Made by a program: the position numbers and the translations under genes
NCBI RefSeq assembly: GCF_026625145.1
Contig: NZ_CP113088.1
Span: forward strand, 248,001-312,000
Direction: 5' to 3'
DNA length: 64,000 nt
From: Lacinutrix neustonica
GTDB lineage: Bacteria > Bacteroidota > Bacteroidia > Flavobacteriales > Flavobacteriaceae
Part shown: positions 48,763-58,672 of the stretch, in pieces
Layout: every line of letters begins with the position of its first letter
How positions within the stretch are numbered: the stretch's first letter is position 1
The notes under the pieces: generated by a model
What the model was told of the DNA's origin: nothing
Database searches by the model: none
What the model saw: only the letters and a program-made list of their open reading frames with translations

Positions 48763-49674
48763 TTACTTTTCAATAAATAATTTTTGACCAATTTTAATTA
48801 TAGCATTGCTTTTTAAAGCATTGGCTTGACAAAGCGAAGCGATAGAGATATTGTTTTGTTTCGATATCATAGACAAGGTGTCTCCGGATTTAACAATATA
48901 TATAGACCGTTGTTTTGTTACACTGGCAAGCGCTTCTTCTTCTGTTAATAAAAGTTTTATCTCACTTTGACGCTTTGAATTGTGTTCAATAGGCCGTGTC
49001 CAATTGCTGGTGACCCAAAACGCTTTAGCCCTTATGTTGTTATTTTCAAACTCAAACACATATTCCGGATTGATAGAAACACCCTTATAATTGACCTCTA
49101 AATGTAAATGACTCCCTCGTGCGTTTCCTGAAACCCCTCCTTTGCCTAAATAATCGCCTTTAGCTAAGGTATCATTCGCTTTTACTCCAAATTCAGACAA
49201 ATGTGCATAAACCGTTTCCAATCCGTTATAATGTCTTACAATCACTGTTTTTCCATAGCCTTTACTAGCTCTAGACAATCTAACAATGCCATCTAGCATG
49301 GCTAATATACTATCACCTGTCACTAGATCGATATCAATCCCTCTATGCGGTCTTCCATTTCTCCAACCATAACGCGAGGTAACTATTTTGTCTTTAAAAA
49401 TAGGAGAGTGGTAAGTAGAATCTCTAAATTGAAGTTGCACGGGAAATGTAACAGCAGTATCCCTATAAGGGTTACAAACGGTAGGGTCCCAATATTCGGC
49501 TTTAAGATCTACAGGGAACAGCGTGTCTTTTAAGGCTGTAATTGCCGGTTTTTCAGCGTCTAAAATTGATTTAAAACTAAAGTCTGGTGCCATAGCTGCT
49601 GGTTCCTGCTCATTTTGAGCGCCTACACTTAAAGAAATTCCAATTAAGAGAAGGACAGTTATCACTAATTTCAT
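48763..49674 (-). CDS. M23 metallopeptidase with C-terminal LysM domain (murein hydrolase or activator)
   Basis: 303 residues, signal peptide ending in SVGAQ. The M23 zinc motifs are present (HRGIDIDL and HLHLEVNY), with the TSRYGWRNGRPH entry. LysM at about 255-302: YIVKSGDTLSMISKQNNIS. It would cut or bind peptidoglycan cross-links in the periplasm. Convergent with dnaE2. Confidence 0.9.
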   Translation of the reverse strand: MKLVITVLLLIGISLSVGAQNEQEPAAMAPDFSFKSILDAEKPAITALKDTLFPVDLKAEYWDPTVCNPYRDTAVTFPVQLQFRDSTYHSPIFKDKIVTSRYGWRNGRPHRGIDIDLVTGDSILAMLDGIVRLSRASKGYGKTVIVRHYNGLETVYAHLSEFGVKANDTLAKGDYLGKGGVSGNARGSHLHLEVNYKGVSINPEYVFEFENNNIRAKAFWVTSNWTRPIEHNSKRQSEIKLLLTEEEALASVTKQRSIYIVKSGDTLSMISKQNNISIASLCQANALKSNAIIKIGQKLFIEK

Positions 49675-49891
49675 AAAAACATAAGAAGTATATTCATTTT
49701 TTAATGGTCGAAATTTAAATATATAAACGTGCTTTTATGTTAATGTATTGTTAGAGTCACCGTTAATATTTAAAAGTTTTTAGAGGCAAGAAAAACAGGG
49801 CAAAAAATAAACTATCCACCCTTGCGAATACCATTAATCAACACTTTAATATAAACTATATATAGTACTAGCATGTATTATCAAATTTTTT

Positions 49892-50812
49892 CTAAAATAT
49901 GCTTAATTCAGAATGTGTGGTAACATTTTCAAGCAGTTTCATGCCTTTAAAAGAGTTCCCATTTGGGTTTAACCTTGGACTCCAAACCGCTATAGCATAG
50001 TTGCCTGGATATAAGGCAACAATGCCCCCTCCAACACCACTTTTTCCAGGCAAACCCACTTTAAATGCAAATTCACCGGATTCATCATAAAACCCACAGG
50101 TAAGCATGAGTGCATTAATTCGTTTAGACTTACTTTTTGATATAATTTTTTTGTTATCTAATAACTTATGTCCACCATTAGCTAAAAAAGTAAATGTTTT
50201 AGAGAGCTGTTGGCAATTCATTTCAAGAGAGCACATATCAAAATAAAAGTCAAGGACTGCTGCGGGTTCATTCTCTATATTTCCAAACGATTTTATAAAA
50301 TTACAGAGTGCTGTATTTCTATAACCATGTGCTTTTTCAGAATCTGCAATTTTATCTGAATAATTAAGATCTGGAATATCACTTAAATCCCTTACAAACT
50401 CGCGAAATTCTTCACGAGCATCATCCAAAAGAGAGAGTAATATATCACAAATAACAATAGCACCGTAGTTTATAAACGGATTGCGCGGAATGCCATGATA
50501 GGTTTCTAATAATAGGAGGGAGTCAAACTTGGTTCCTGAAGGCTCTACATCTATTCGCGTCCAGATTTTCTCACCAAGAATTTTGTAAGCTAACGTCAAT
50601 GATAACACTTTGGCAATACTCTGAATTGAAAATTTCTGTAAATTATTCCCCATCCCAAAACCTGTTCCATCTAAGGTCGTTATGTGCACACCAAACATGC
50701 TGTCATCTACATTAGCAAGTTCCGGGATATACGTCGCTACCTTGCCTTTATTCTCAAGTAAATTGGTTTGTTTGTAGGCGGTTTCTATGATGCTTTTATA
50801 GGTGGAATCCAT
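49892..50812 (-). CDS. glsA: Glutaminase A
   Basis: 306 residues from ATG 50812, the typical GlsA length; an upstream in-frame ATG at 50902 would add 30 residues not found in the family. Signatures: IPELANVDDSMFGV, the SIQSIAK motif carrying the nucleophilic Ser and Lys, NPFINYGAI, FYFDMCSLEMNCQQL and GLPGKSGVGGGI. It hydrolyses glutamine to glutamate and ammonia. Mono-cistronic. Confidence 0.93.
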   Translation of the reverse strand: MDSTYKSIIETAYKQTNLLENKGKVATYIPELANVDDSMFGVHITTLDGTGFGMGNNLQKFSIQSIAKVLSLTLAYKILGEKIWTRIDVEPSGTKFDSLLLLETYHGIPRNPFINYGAIVICDILLSLLDDAREEFREFVRDLSDIPDLNYSDKIADSEKAHGYRNTALCNFIKSFGNIENEPAAVLDFYFDMCSLEMNCQQLSKTFTFLANGGHKLLDNKKIISKSKSKRINALMLTCGFYDESGEFAFKVGLPGKSGVGGGIVALYPGNYAIAVWSPRLNPNGNSFKGMKLLENVTTHSELSIF

Positions 50813-51060
50813 GGTAATTGAATAAATATGAGATTTTCTCGCCAAGGTACTTTTTAATTTGGAATTTCCCCAGCCAAAACACCATACTTTTGATGACGTC
50901 ATGGATCGCTTGTTCCAAGAAAGCTAAAGTAATTACTCCTTAAAATAGTGTTAGCTTATAATTAAAAATATATTGTTTTCACGGGACATATATTCTTGAT
51001 TTTTTTATAAATATTAGATTTTAATTTGTTCATTTACTAACTATTTATAAGGTTAAAAAA

Positions 51061-52300
51061 ATGAATAAATTCAAGAGTTCTATTATAATATTTGTGCTGA
51101 CTCCAATCCTTTTTTTTGCTCAGAATAAAGAGGTGGATGTAGACTCCCTCTATAATGAAGCGAGACAGTTATATAGTGCCAAACAGTATGATTCGGCCTT
51201 ATCACTAACCCGTGACGCTTTATTTTTAACGCCCGAGTACCATGAGATACGCGTATTTCAAATTCAATTAGAACAGGACAACGAACAATTGGAGAACGCT
51301 GAAAAGGACATCAACTATTTACTTTCCAAATCAAACACTTTAGAGGTAAAGCCTTCCGTTTTAAAGCAAATAGTGCGCTATACAGCAAAAGAGAAACTAC
51401 TCGCGTTTCATAATCAAGTAGGCACATATTATACTGCGGATGTAGATTATAATTTATCATTAGCGGAAGCATTATTATCTTTTCAAGAGTCTCACGAAGC
51501 GAAACGCATCCTAGATACCATACAGACGGCAGCATTAACCCATACTCAAAATTATAGATTGCAGGACCTTTTAAAGCGCATGAAAGCCAATCAAATAGGT
51601 GTGAATTATGAATTTATCTCTTTTTTAAAAGCGTATCCAATAAACAAATCATGGAACGGTGTAAGTCTAGATTACACGAGGTTTATTGGAAAGCATGCTA
51701 TAACGGCAAGAGCTGTTTACAGTGATAGATTTAACAAGGATGGCATACTCTATGAGTTAGAGGGCTACCCCGTGTTCTCTAAAAAACTTTATTCTTATGT
51801 AAGTATAAATGCATCGGGATCCGATTTTTTCCAAAACTTTGGCGGGAGTCTTTCCTTATATTATTCTATTAAAAACATCATAGAAATGGAGGCTGGATTT
51901 AGGTATTTGGAATTCGATTCAGGGTCTTTTTTTACACCTGTTATTGGTGCTACCAAATATATGGGTCGTTTTTATGTCAATGGAAGAGCTTATATTGGTC
52001 CGAGAGAAAAACGGAAAATTAATACAGAACTATCAGCTCAACACGCGATATTATTTAAAAGACGCTGGAGATTATGTTTTTATACGATTGGGTACTGGTA
52101 TTTCACCAGATGATGCGTCGAGGTTTACTCAAGTCGCCAATAATCCAGATTTAATTGCAAAATATGTCAATGTGGGCGTAAATAAATGGTTTAAAGACTA
52201 TTGTTTCACAATTAATTTTGGCTATTTGCAAGAAGACTTAAACAATGAATTAAAGGGTAATCAAATTATTGGAACGGTTGGCATAAAGCACAGATTTTAA
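51061..52300 (+). CDS. YaiO-family outer-membrane barrel with N-terminal TPR region, one motif-linked frame break
   Basis: Removing a base from CCGAGA 52000-52005 gives 412 residues. A signal peptide ends in LFFAQ. Residues 25-180 are TPR-like (YNEARQLYSAKQYDSALSL), then amphipathic beta-strands (GKHAITARAVYSDRF, YSYVSINASGSDFF, FYVNGRAYIGP) ending with aromatic F. YaiO-type proteins are linked to polysaccharide secretion. Convergent with GT2. Confidence 0.83.
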
Positions 52301-52317
52301 ACCACTGCAGTATAGAT

Positions 52318-53739
52318 TTATTTAATTGTGGTAAACCCTTTTCTACTCATGGTGCCCCAAGTTGATTTTATACCAAATATTTTTTTAAAATAACCTTTCA
52401 TCTCAGCGAACACCATTACGGGATGGGTAACAAAAGATTCTAAATAAGCCGCCAGCAAAAGCTTAATAACCATTGACGGTTTGGCATAATGCTTAAAATT
52501 AACAGTGTATAACAGTATTGAAACCGTTGAAAAAATGCAACCTATAAGATATACTGCGGCGAATAAAGCGATAGCAAAAGGCCAGTTAATGATACCGAGA
52601 CTAGCACATACAATAAGATAAATGAGACCCAAAAACTCTACAATAGGGGCGCCCAACTCAAAATAGACCCAATAGGGGAAGAACAACATGCCAGTAGCTC
52701 TATATTTTCTATTATAGAATAAGTATTTGTGTTTTTTAATCGTTTCCCACAGCCCCCTTGCCCAACGATCACGTTGCGTAATGTATACTTTAAAAGAAGC
52801 AGGAGCTTCTGTCCAGCAAAGGGTTTCAGGAATATACACCACGTCATAAGGTTTTTTTAAACGTTCCATATGTGCTCTTAATCGAATGCATAATTCAAGA
52901 TCTTCACCTACAGTCGCATGATCAAACCCGCCAACTTCAAGCACCCGCTGTCTTGGGTATAATCCAAAAGCACCTGACACTAATAATAAGCCATTCATTT
53001 GAGTCCAAGCCATTCGACCTAATAAAAACGCCCTGATGTATTCTACGACTTGAATTCTAGCCACTATATTTTTAGGTAACCGTAGTTCTTTTAGCGTACC
53101 ATTTTTTATAATGGAATCATTGGCGATGCCTATAGCACCACCACAAGCAATGACTTCTCGGTCTATTTCTTCTAAATAGGGACGCACCATTTTTAGCAAC
53201 GCATCCTGTTCAATAATACAATCGGCATCTGTGCAAAGGACTAAATTTGTATTGGCATAAGTAATCCCACAATTTAAAGCATCTGCGCGGCCCCCATTAT
53301 CCTTATCAATAACGGTTAAATGTTTGTATTTTAAATCTTTACTTTGGTATACGTCACGTACTTTGGCATGTGATATTAAATTTGAAACTTGAGGAACTAT
53401 GGCTTTTTCTAAACTAAATTCTTTGATGAGTTGTTCTAATGAGTCGTCTTTACTTCCGTCATTTACAATAATCAATTCGTAATAGGGGTATTGTATAGAG
53501 AGTAATGATTTTACATTTATGATTATTGATTTCCCTTCGTTATACGCAGGAGCGATCAAACTTACACTAGGTAAATCATTGGCGCCTTTAATGTCGTTTA
53601 CATTTAGGAATTCCGCACGTTTTGCATTGGATTTAATGGCCGCTATAGCAAGCAAAACGAAACCAAAGTAGCATAAAAATAAGGCGATGCCATATCCAAA
53701 AAAGAAATAATCTAATCCGTATCGTATAAATTCAATCAT
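52318..53739 (-). CDS. Family 2 membrane glycosyltransferase (BcsA/NodC/poly-GlcNAc synthase-like)
   Basis: 473 residues. One N-terminal membrane helix, then a GT-A domain with ISLIAPAYNEGKS, VNDGSKDDS, CTDADCI (DxD) and the processive-enzyme motif QRDRWARGLWE (QxxRW). Three or four C-terminal membrane helices follow. The QxxRW motif indicates synthesis and secretion of a beta-linked polysaccharide. It follows the HEAT gene with three bases between. Confidence 0.92.
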   Translation of the reverse strand: MIEFIRYGLDYFFFGYGIALFLCYFGFVLLAIAAIKSNAKRAEFLNVNDIKGANDLPSVSLIAPAYNEGKSIIINVKSLLSIQYPYYELIIVNDGSKDDSLEQLIKEFSLEKAIVPQVSNLISHAKVRDVYQSKDLKYKHLTVIDKDNGGRADALNCGITYANTNLVLCTDADCIIEQDALLKMVRPYLEEIDREVIACGGAIGIANDSIIKNGTLKELRLPKNIVARIQVVEYIRAFLLGRMAWTQMNGLLLVSGAFGLYPRQRVLEVGGFDHATVGEDLELCIRLRAHMERLKKPYDVVYIPETLCWTEAPASFKVYITQRDRWARGLWETIKKHKYLFYNRKYRATGMLFFPYWVYFELGAPIVEFLGLIYLIVCASLGIINWPFAIALFAAVYLIGCIFSTVSILLYTVNFKHYAKPSMVIKLLLAAYLESFVTHPVMVFAEMKGYFKKIFGIKSTWGTMSRKGFTTIK

Positions 53740-53742
53740 GTA

Positions 53743-54651
53743 TTATAGTTGTTGTGAAAGACGGTTTCCGTGTTGAGATATAAAAGCATCGACTTTTAGC
53801 TTAAAGGGAGACTGGCCCATGCGTTGGAGTGATAAATTAATTTGGTTAACATCTAATGTATTTAATTCAAACGATTGCAGTGTTTCTAAAGCAGTTTCGG
53901 CTAAAAACAGTTCCGGAGATTCAATTTGAGCAATACTGTAACCTTTAAAATGTTCTAAATCAAAGCTACGAATGATACGTACTAGGAGCTCCATAACGTA
54001 AGGATTTTCGGTCTGACAAGCTAGTATTACAAATTTCTCAATGGGTTCGGGATGGTATATTTTTAGTTTTTCAATGATTCTAATTTGCTGCCATAGTGAA
54101 ATCGGGTAGGTGATGTACGGAAATAATTTTAAACTTTTCCACCCTAACAGGACTACCAATGCAATTTGAGCTTCTCTTCGAATCAAAATATGACTATGAT
54201 TTCTATAAGATGTAATTGTTTTAAGGTGCTCTGTGAGTCCGAGCTCATAGCAAAACAGAAGCGCTTTTGCTTTTTTTTGCCATACCAAACTTTTTAAATC
54301 CTGAGACAGCACCTTGGTTAAACCTATATCTGCAGCCATTGTTTTTAAGCTGGTGTCATCTAGAGTCGTTATGACATTATTGACCTTTAAAAATATGCCA
54401 GCAATAAACCATCGTTGTCTTTTAGATTGCACATACCTTCGTAACCAATGCATTTTATAAGTCGCTCTTTTATGATCTAAAAACCGTAGCGCGATGGCAT
54501 CTATAACTTTCATTTTAATTTTAATCCGTTCTTTCGTTCTAAAATATCTATAAATAAGACTATAGGCAAGAGCCGCCCATAGTAATACCATTATAAATAG
54601 TAGGAAATAAATAAAAACAATGAGGTCTTGTAGTCCCATTAGAAAAAGCAA
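53743..54651 (-). CDS. Membrane-anchored HEAT-like repeat protein
   Basis: 302 residues with one N-terminal membrane helix (about 12-34) and then an alpha-helical solenoid (RNHSHILIRREAQIALVVLL, TENPYVMELLVRIIRSF, SPELFLAETALETLQSF). No enzymatic motif. It lies between the receiver gene (13-base overlap) and the synthase, so it probably links regulation to polysaccharide synthesis as a scaffold (inference). Confidence 0.75.
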   Translation of the reverse strand: MLFLMGLQDLIVFIYFLLFIMVLLWAALAYSLIYRYFRTKERIKIKMKVIDAIALRFLDHKRATYKMHWLRRYVQSKRQRWFIAGIFLKVNNVITTLDDTSLKTMAADIGLTKVLSQDLKSLVWQKKAKALLFCYELGLTEHLKTITSYRNHSHILIRREAQIALVVLLGWKSLKLFPYITYPISLWQQIRIIEKLKIYHPEPIEKFVILACQTENPYVMELLVRIIRSFDLEHFKGYSIAQIESPELFLAETALETLQSFELNTLDVNQINLSLQRMGQSPFKLKVDAFISQHGNRLSQQL

Positions 54652-54998
54652 TTAATCTTATTATTCAAATCAGTAACGGTCGTAGGCAAGCTTATAAAAT
54701 CATGAATACCCAGTGACTTGACTTCTTTCTTGATGTCATTTTGATTCATTTCAGACAGAATAACAATAGATGTCCCTGGAAGTTTGGTTTTAAGATAATA
54801 AAGATATTCATTAGTAAAAGCACCTTCTATGGTAACATCTGTTATTATAAGATCAAAAGAGCTCTCTAATAGTATTTGTTCCACTTCAGTAAAGGAATTT
54901 GCTGTGACGTATGTAACATTTGGTTTATCTAAAATTTTTTTAAATAAATAAGAAATGCCATAATCATTATAAACAATCAATACCTTTTTATGTTCCAT
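54639..54998 (-). CDS. Stand-alone CheY-like receiver domain protein
   Basis: 119 residues from ATG 54998. The phospho-acceptor Asp is in FDLIITDVTIEG; the acidic pair is reduced (VLIVYNDYG with Asp-Tyr), and the conserved Lys-Pro near the end reads SLPTT. Lack of Lys suggests weakened or no phosphorylation. Probably the regulatory subunit for the downstream synthase cluster. Confidence 0.78.
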   Translation of the reverse strand: MEHKKVLIVYNDYGISYLFKKILDKPNVTYVTANSFTEVEQILLESSFDLIITDVTIEGAFTNEYLYYLKTKLPGTSIVILSEMNQNDIKKEVKSLGIHDFISLPTTVTDLNNKINCFF

Positions 54999-55247
54999 TA
55001 AGTAGATTAAAAAATGAAGCGAATGTATCATTTCTTTTGATATAAACATAAATATGTACTTAAATTTTAAATTGGTATAAACGCTTCGGTTTTAGACCGT
55101 ATTAGAGGATTTATAATACAAAAAAGGATGTTTTGCAGTGACTCCGTCCTGCTTTTGGTGATCTATTTTTAAATGCATTGCGGATGTCAGTGAATTAATG
55201 CATTTAAGGAGCATCTCATGACTGTAAGAAAGGAGTTTTAGGGTAAG

Positions 55248-55523
55248 CTAAATTACTCTGAATATTAAGTTGAAAATTGGGTTATGATTATACCTATTTA
55301 GCCAACACCTTTTCAGAAATTAAAGGCATTACGATTCAGCAATTTATAATTATACATAAAATTGAACGGGTAAAAGAATTGCTTTTTTATGATGCATTGA
55401 ATCTTGCAGAGGTATCCTATATACTACATTATAGTAATGCGGCTCATTGGTCTAACCAACTCAAAAATAATAACAGGTCTAACACCATCGTTCTACAAAC
55501 AACTCAAATTAAACGCAAACTAA
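55248..55523 (+). pseudogene. Degraded AraC-family regulator fragment
   Basis: A fragment of an AraC-type DNA-binding domain with FSEIKGITIQQFIIIHKIER, RVKELLFYDALNLAEVSYIL and, after a one-base shift near 55465-55475, TGLTPSFYKQLKLNAN with the stop at 55521. Upstream, LNYSEYLS is visible but out of frame around 55262-55275. There is no start codon or N-terminal half. The shifts are not at CCGGA, so in contrast to the other interrupted genes, this looks like true decay of the regulator next to the polysaccharide cluster. Confidence 0.65.
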
Positions 55524-55537
55524 ATTTAGAAGATATT

Positions 55538-55573
55538 AAAAAGGCCACCCTGCGAATGCAGGATGGCCTTTTT
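55538..55573. terminator. Bidirectional terminator
   Basis: AAAAAGGCCA.CCTGC / GCAGG.TGGCCTTTTT around a GAAT loop between the AraC fragment and the ice-binding gene. Confidence 0.88.
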
Positions 55574-55598
55574 AATATATGAATTACACGTTTTGTAA

Positions 55599-56997
55599 TT
55601 ATGGTTTTGTAACCGTGTTAGAATCTAGAATTACAGCAGTCTGTGCTAATAATCGGCCATTCATTGAAGCTCCCGTTTGCATGGTAATACCAGTCATACT
55701 TAAAACAACACCCTCAAAATGAGCCGTTGTTCCTAAAACAACCTCACCCGCTACTTGCCGGAAAATATTTTCAGCTTTTGCGCCACCCGTTAGGGTAATA
55801 TTAACAGCAGAGCTCATCATCATGTCTCCGGATATTTGAAAAATCCAAACATCGTCTGCACTACCTGATAATGTCACATCAGAAGCCATAGTTACTGTAT
55901 TCGTCCACTTGTAAAGTCCGGCTTGTAAGGTCATCCCTCCAATACTACCAGTCCCTAACTCTGAATAATCAGGTGTTGGTCGGCCAGCAGCATCATTATA
56001 AGCAGTGATCATGTTTTCAACAGCTGTAGTTAGATTGGTATTTGAAGGAGAAGCCATATCAGCCGCATATACTTTACCTGTTACTTGTGGAGAGGTCGCA
56101 TAGCCTGTAGCATCTGTTAGTCCAAAACCTGTTATAAAAGTGGTGGCTGCTGGACTCAATCCCATATCACCAGTAACCCCTGATGTTGGTGAGTTATTTA
56201 TTGCAGTTTTCGCTAAAATAACGTAGTTACCCGATGCGCCTAAGTTTACTACTGACAATCCTGTAGTGGTACCCGTCAAAAAGGTCCATGACACTTCTGT
56301 TTCTAAAGCATTACCTGCCAAATCTGTCACATCATTAGTAACGGTAGCAGTGTAACTTAAGCCAGCATCTAAAATAGTATCTCGGAATAAAACGTGCTGT
56401 ATTATTTGCATATTCTATGGAGCCACTTATTGTGTTTGTGCCCTGCACTAGTGAAAATGAGGTCGCTGTAAAAGAGGCTGCACGCATGTTTTCATCAAAA
56501 GTAATCGCAATGGCTTTGTTTCTAGCCACATCAATAGCATTATCAATCGGATCTGTTAAAACAACTGTAGGTGCAATAATATCAGTCTCTATACCTGTGG
56601 TGAAGCTGAAAGAATAATTAGCGGCTAATGGGTTCCCCGATATGTCTTTAGCGCCACTCGTTATGGTTGCCGTGTATACCGTATTCCATTGCAAATTACT
56701 TGCAGGACTAAAAATAGCGGTTTCATTTAAATAAGTTACCGTACCTACTACATTTGTAGTTTCCGTTACTAGGGTATAGGTTGAAGTATTAATAGTGGAA
56801 GTTTCCATGGCCTTATTAAAACTAATCTCAATAGAGGTGTTGATAGCTACATCTATACCGTCTACATCCGGATTAGTACCTACCACTGCTGGAGATACAA
56901 CGGGTGTTGAACCATCATCATCGTTCGAGCAACCTGCTACCAATAATAAAGGGATCATTGCTAGTATTTGAAATTTCTTCAAAATTTTCGTTATCAT
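55599..56997 (-). CDS. DUF3494 ice-binding lipoprotein with two Ig-like domains, one motif-linked frame break
   Basis: Joined over TCTCGG 56380-56385 it has 465 residues. Lipoprotein signal (LLVAGCSNDDD). Two Big_5/SbsA-type Ig domains (about 33-130 and 138-240; NTSIEISFNKAMETSTIN and NKAIAITFDENMRAASFT) lead to the ice-binding domain (about 250-465) with TGDMGLSPAA, TGKVYAADMASP, ELGTGSIGGMTLQAGLYKW, SADDVWIFQISG and a C-terminal LLAQTAVILDSNTVTKP. DUF3494 proteins bind ice through a beta-solenoid and limit recrystallisation. The Ig spacer plus lipid anchor suggests a cell-surface ice adhesin or antifreeze. Typical of polar and sea-ice bacteria, often horizontally acquired. Confidence 0.92.
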
Positions 56998-57121
56998 AAT
57001 TTTATTGTTTTTGTTATTCTGTAAAGGTCATTCTATTTAAGGGTAAATCAGTTACATGATAAAAGAAAAGAGTTACACATATCACAGGTTTCTAACAATA
57101 ACAATCTATTTAAAAAAAAAC

Positions 57122-57191
57122 CCTGTTTTTTATAATTGTTTTAGACCAAACGAAAGGGTAGCAAAACAATTGTAATTATTTAAAAAACAGG
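57122..57191. repeat. Long imperfect inverted repeat
   Basis: CCTGTTTTTTATAATTGTTT at 57122-57141 faces a 29-base arm at 57163-57191 (AAAACAATTG...AAAAAACAGG) that has an extra internal AT-rich bulge. It lies in the divergent gap between the ice-binding and decarboxylase genes; it could be a terminator-like element or a relic of a mobile repeat. Confidence 0.4.
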
Positions 57192-57271
57192 TATATACAC
57201 GCTAAAATAGTTCGCTAAAAAGTACGACCTTGTTGTATCTAAAAGCAATAGATTATATAATAACTAGCAGT

Positions 57272-58640
57272 ATGAAAATGACAGAATCTAAACCCATTGA
57301 GACTTTAAACCCTGTAAAAGACGCTAAAATACAGTACAAACAGCGTTTTGGTGTCATTGCAGGTTATCTACCTAAGGACATACAGCATATTGGCAAATGG
57401 TTAAGTACGACCGCAGAAGCTGCGCAAAAAGAAAAGAAAAAACAGGGCGCCGAGTACACCATGGCTTATTCCATTTTGCAAATGAAAGCCATGCTTATAA
57501 AGAACAGGAGTTTAGAGATACAAGTCGCTGCTATGATTCATGAAGCACTTGCCATTCATAAAGCCTATGAACCCCATGTGCAATATACCATCGCATCCCT
57601 TGATGATCTTTTTGTTGCCATGAATTATATCATACAAAGGGCTCCGGAATTTGAACCCAAAGTAAGCCATACGGCGTTTCCAATGTCTCGGCCTGTTTGT
57701 TTATATGATGGCGACATCATCCGGCTGGTCAGTATTTAAGAATGTTGCCTTTAATACTGCGCTCCGCTTCATATTGCAAGCGTGGTGCGATTATTTGGAT
57801 AGCACCGCATCTCTTAGTGTGGTAACCACGTCACCGGAGGGTTGGCTGTCTCCCGAATCGGTAATTGCAAATAATTTAAACCAGTTTGTTACTAAGGAAG
57901 ACAAAACGAAAGATCCAACACATTGGGGTTTCAACTCGTTTAATGATTATTTCCACAGAAACGTAATTCCTATATGTCGACCAATAGACGGACCAAATAA
58001 TGACTTTGTCATTGGTTCGGCAAATGATGGTACTGTATATCGCTTAGCAAGAGGTGTGAAGCTTACAGACCAATTTGAAACTAAGAGTCAAAACTATTCC
58101 TTGTCGAATATGTTGGATCATTCACAGTACACCAACGCCTTTGTAGGAGGTGATGTTCTGCAAAGCTTTCTAAGTGGACACGATTATCACAGATGGCATG
58201 CTCCAATTACTGGGGAAGTAGTAGAAGCGCGTGTTATTAATGGGTATATGTTTAGTGAATTACCCAGCGAAGGTTGGGACCCCACAGGCGGTACTTATTC
58301 TCAAGGCTATGAAGCCAATGTGAACACCAGAGGACTTATTATAATAAAGCATCAAGATCCAAAAATTGGCTTAGTCGCTATAATGCCTATTGGTATTACA
58401 GAGATTTCATCAATTAAAATCGTTAAAAAAAATGGCGAGCCTATAAAAGTTGGAGACTATATTAATAAAGGCGATCAACTGGGTTGGTTTAGTTATGGAG
58501 GTTCTAGTTTATGTTTAGTTTTTCAACCAGGGGCTGTAAAGCAGTTTACTGTGGTTAATCCTATGCCAGGTGTGGATTCAGATAACGGACCCTACATACG
58601 TGTAGGCGCTCAAATTGCTATTGCAAACAACTCTCTTTAA
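57272..58640 (+). CDS. PsiD-like phosphatidylserine decarboxylase-family protein, copy 1, one motif-linked frame break
   Basis: Joined over TCTCGG 57686-57691 it has 455 residues from ATG 57272. N-terminal 190 residues match the PSDC-type helical extension found in PsiD-like enzymes. The catalytic half holds GFNSFNDYFHRNVIPICRP, the active-site His in SGHDYHRWHAPITGEV and the self-cleavage motif GGSSLCLVF, where Ser becomes the pyruvoyl group. Classical PSDs act on lipids at the membrane; PsiD-type soluble enzymes decarboxylate amino acids such as tryptophan. No membrane helix is visible here, favouring a soluble amino-acid decarboxylase. Confidence 0.82.
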
Positions 58641-58672
58641 AATAAATATTAATCCATTTAAATACCAAAATT

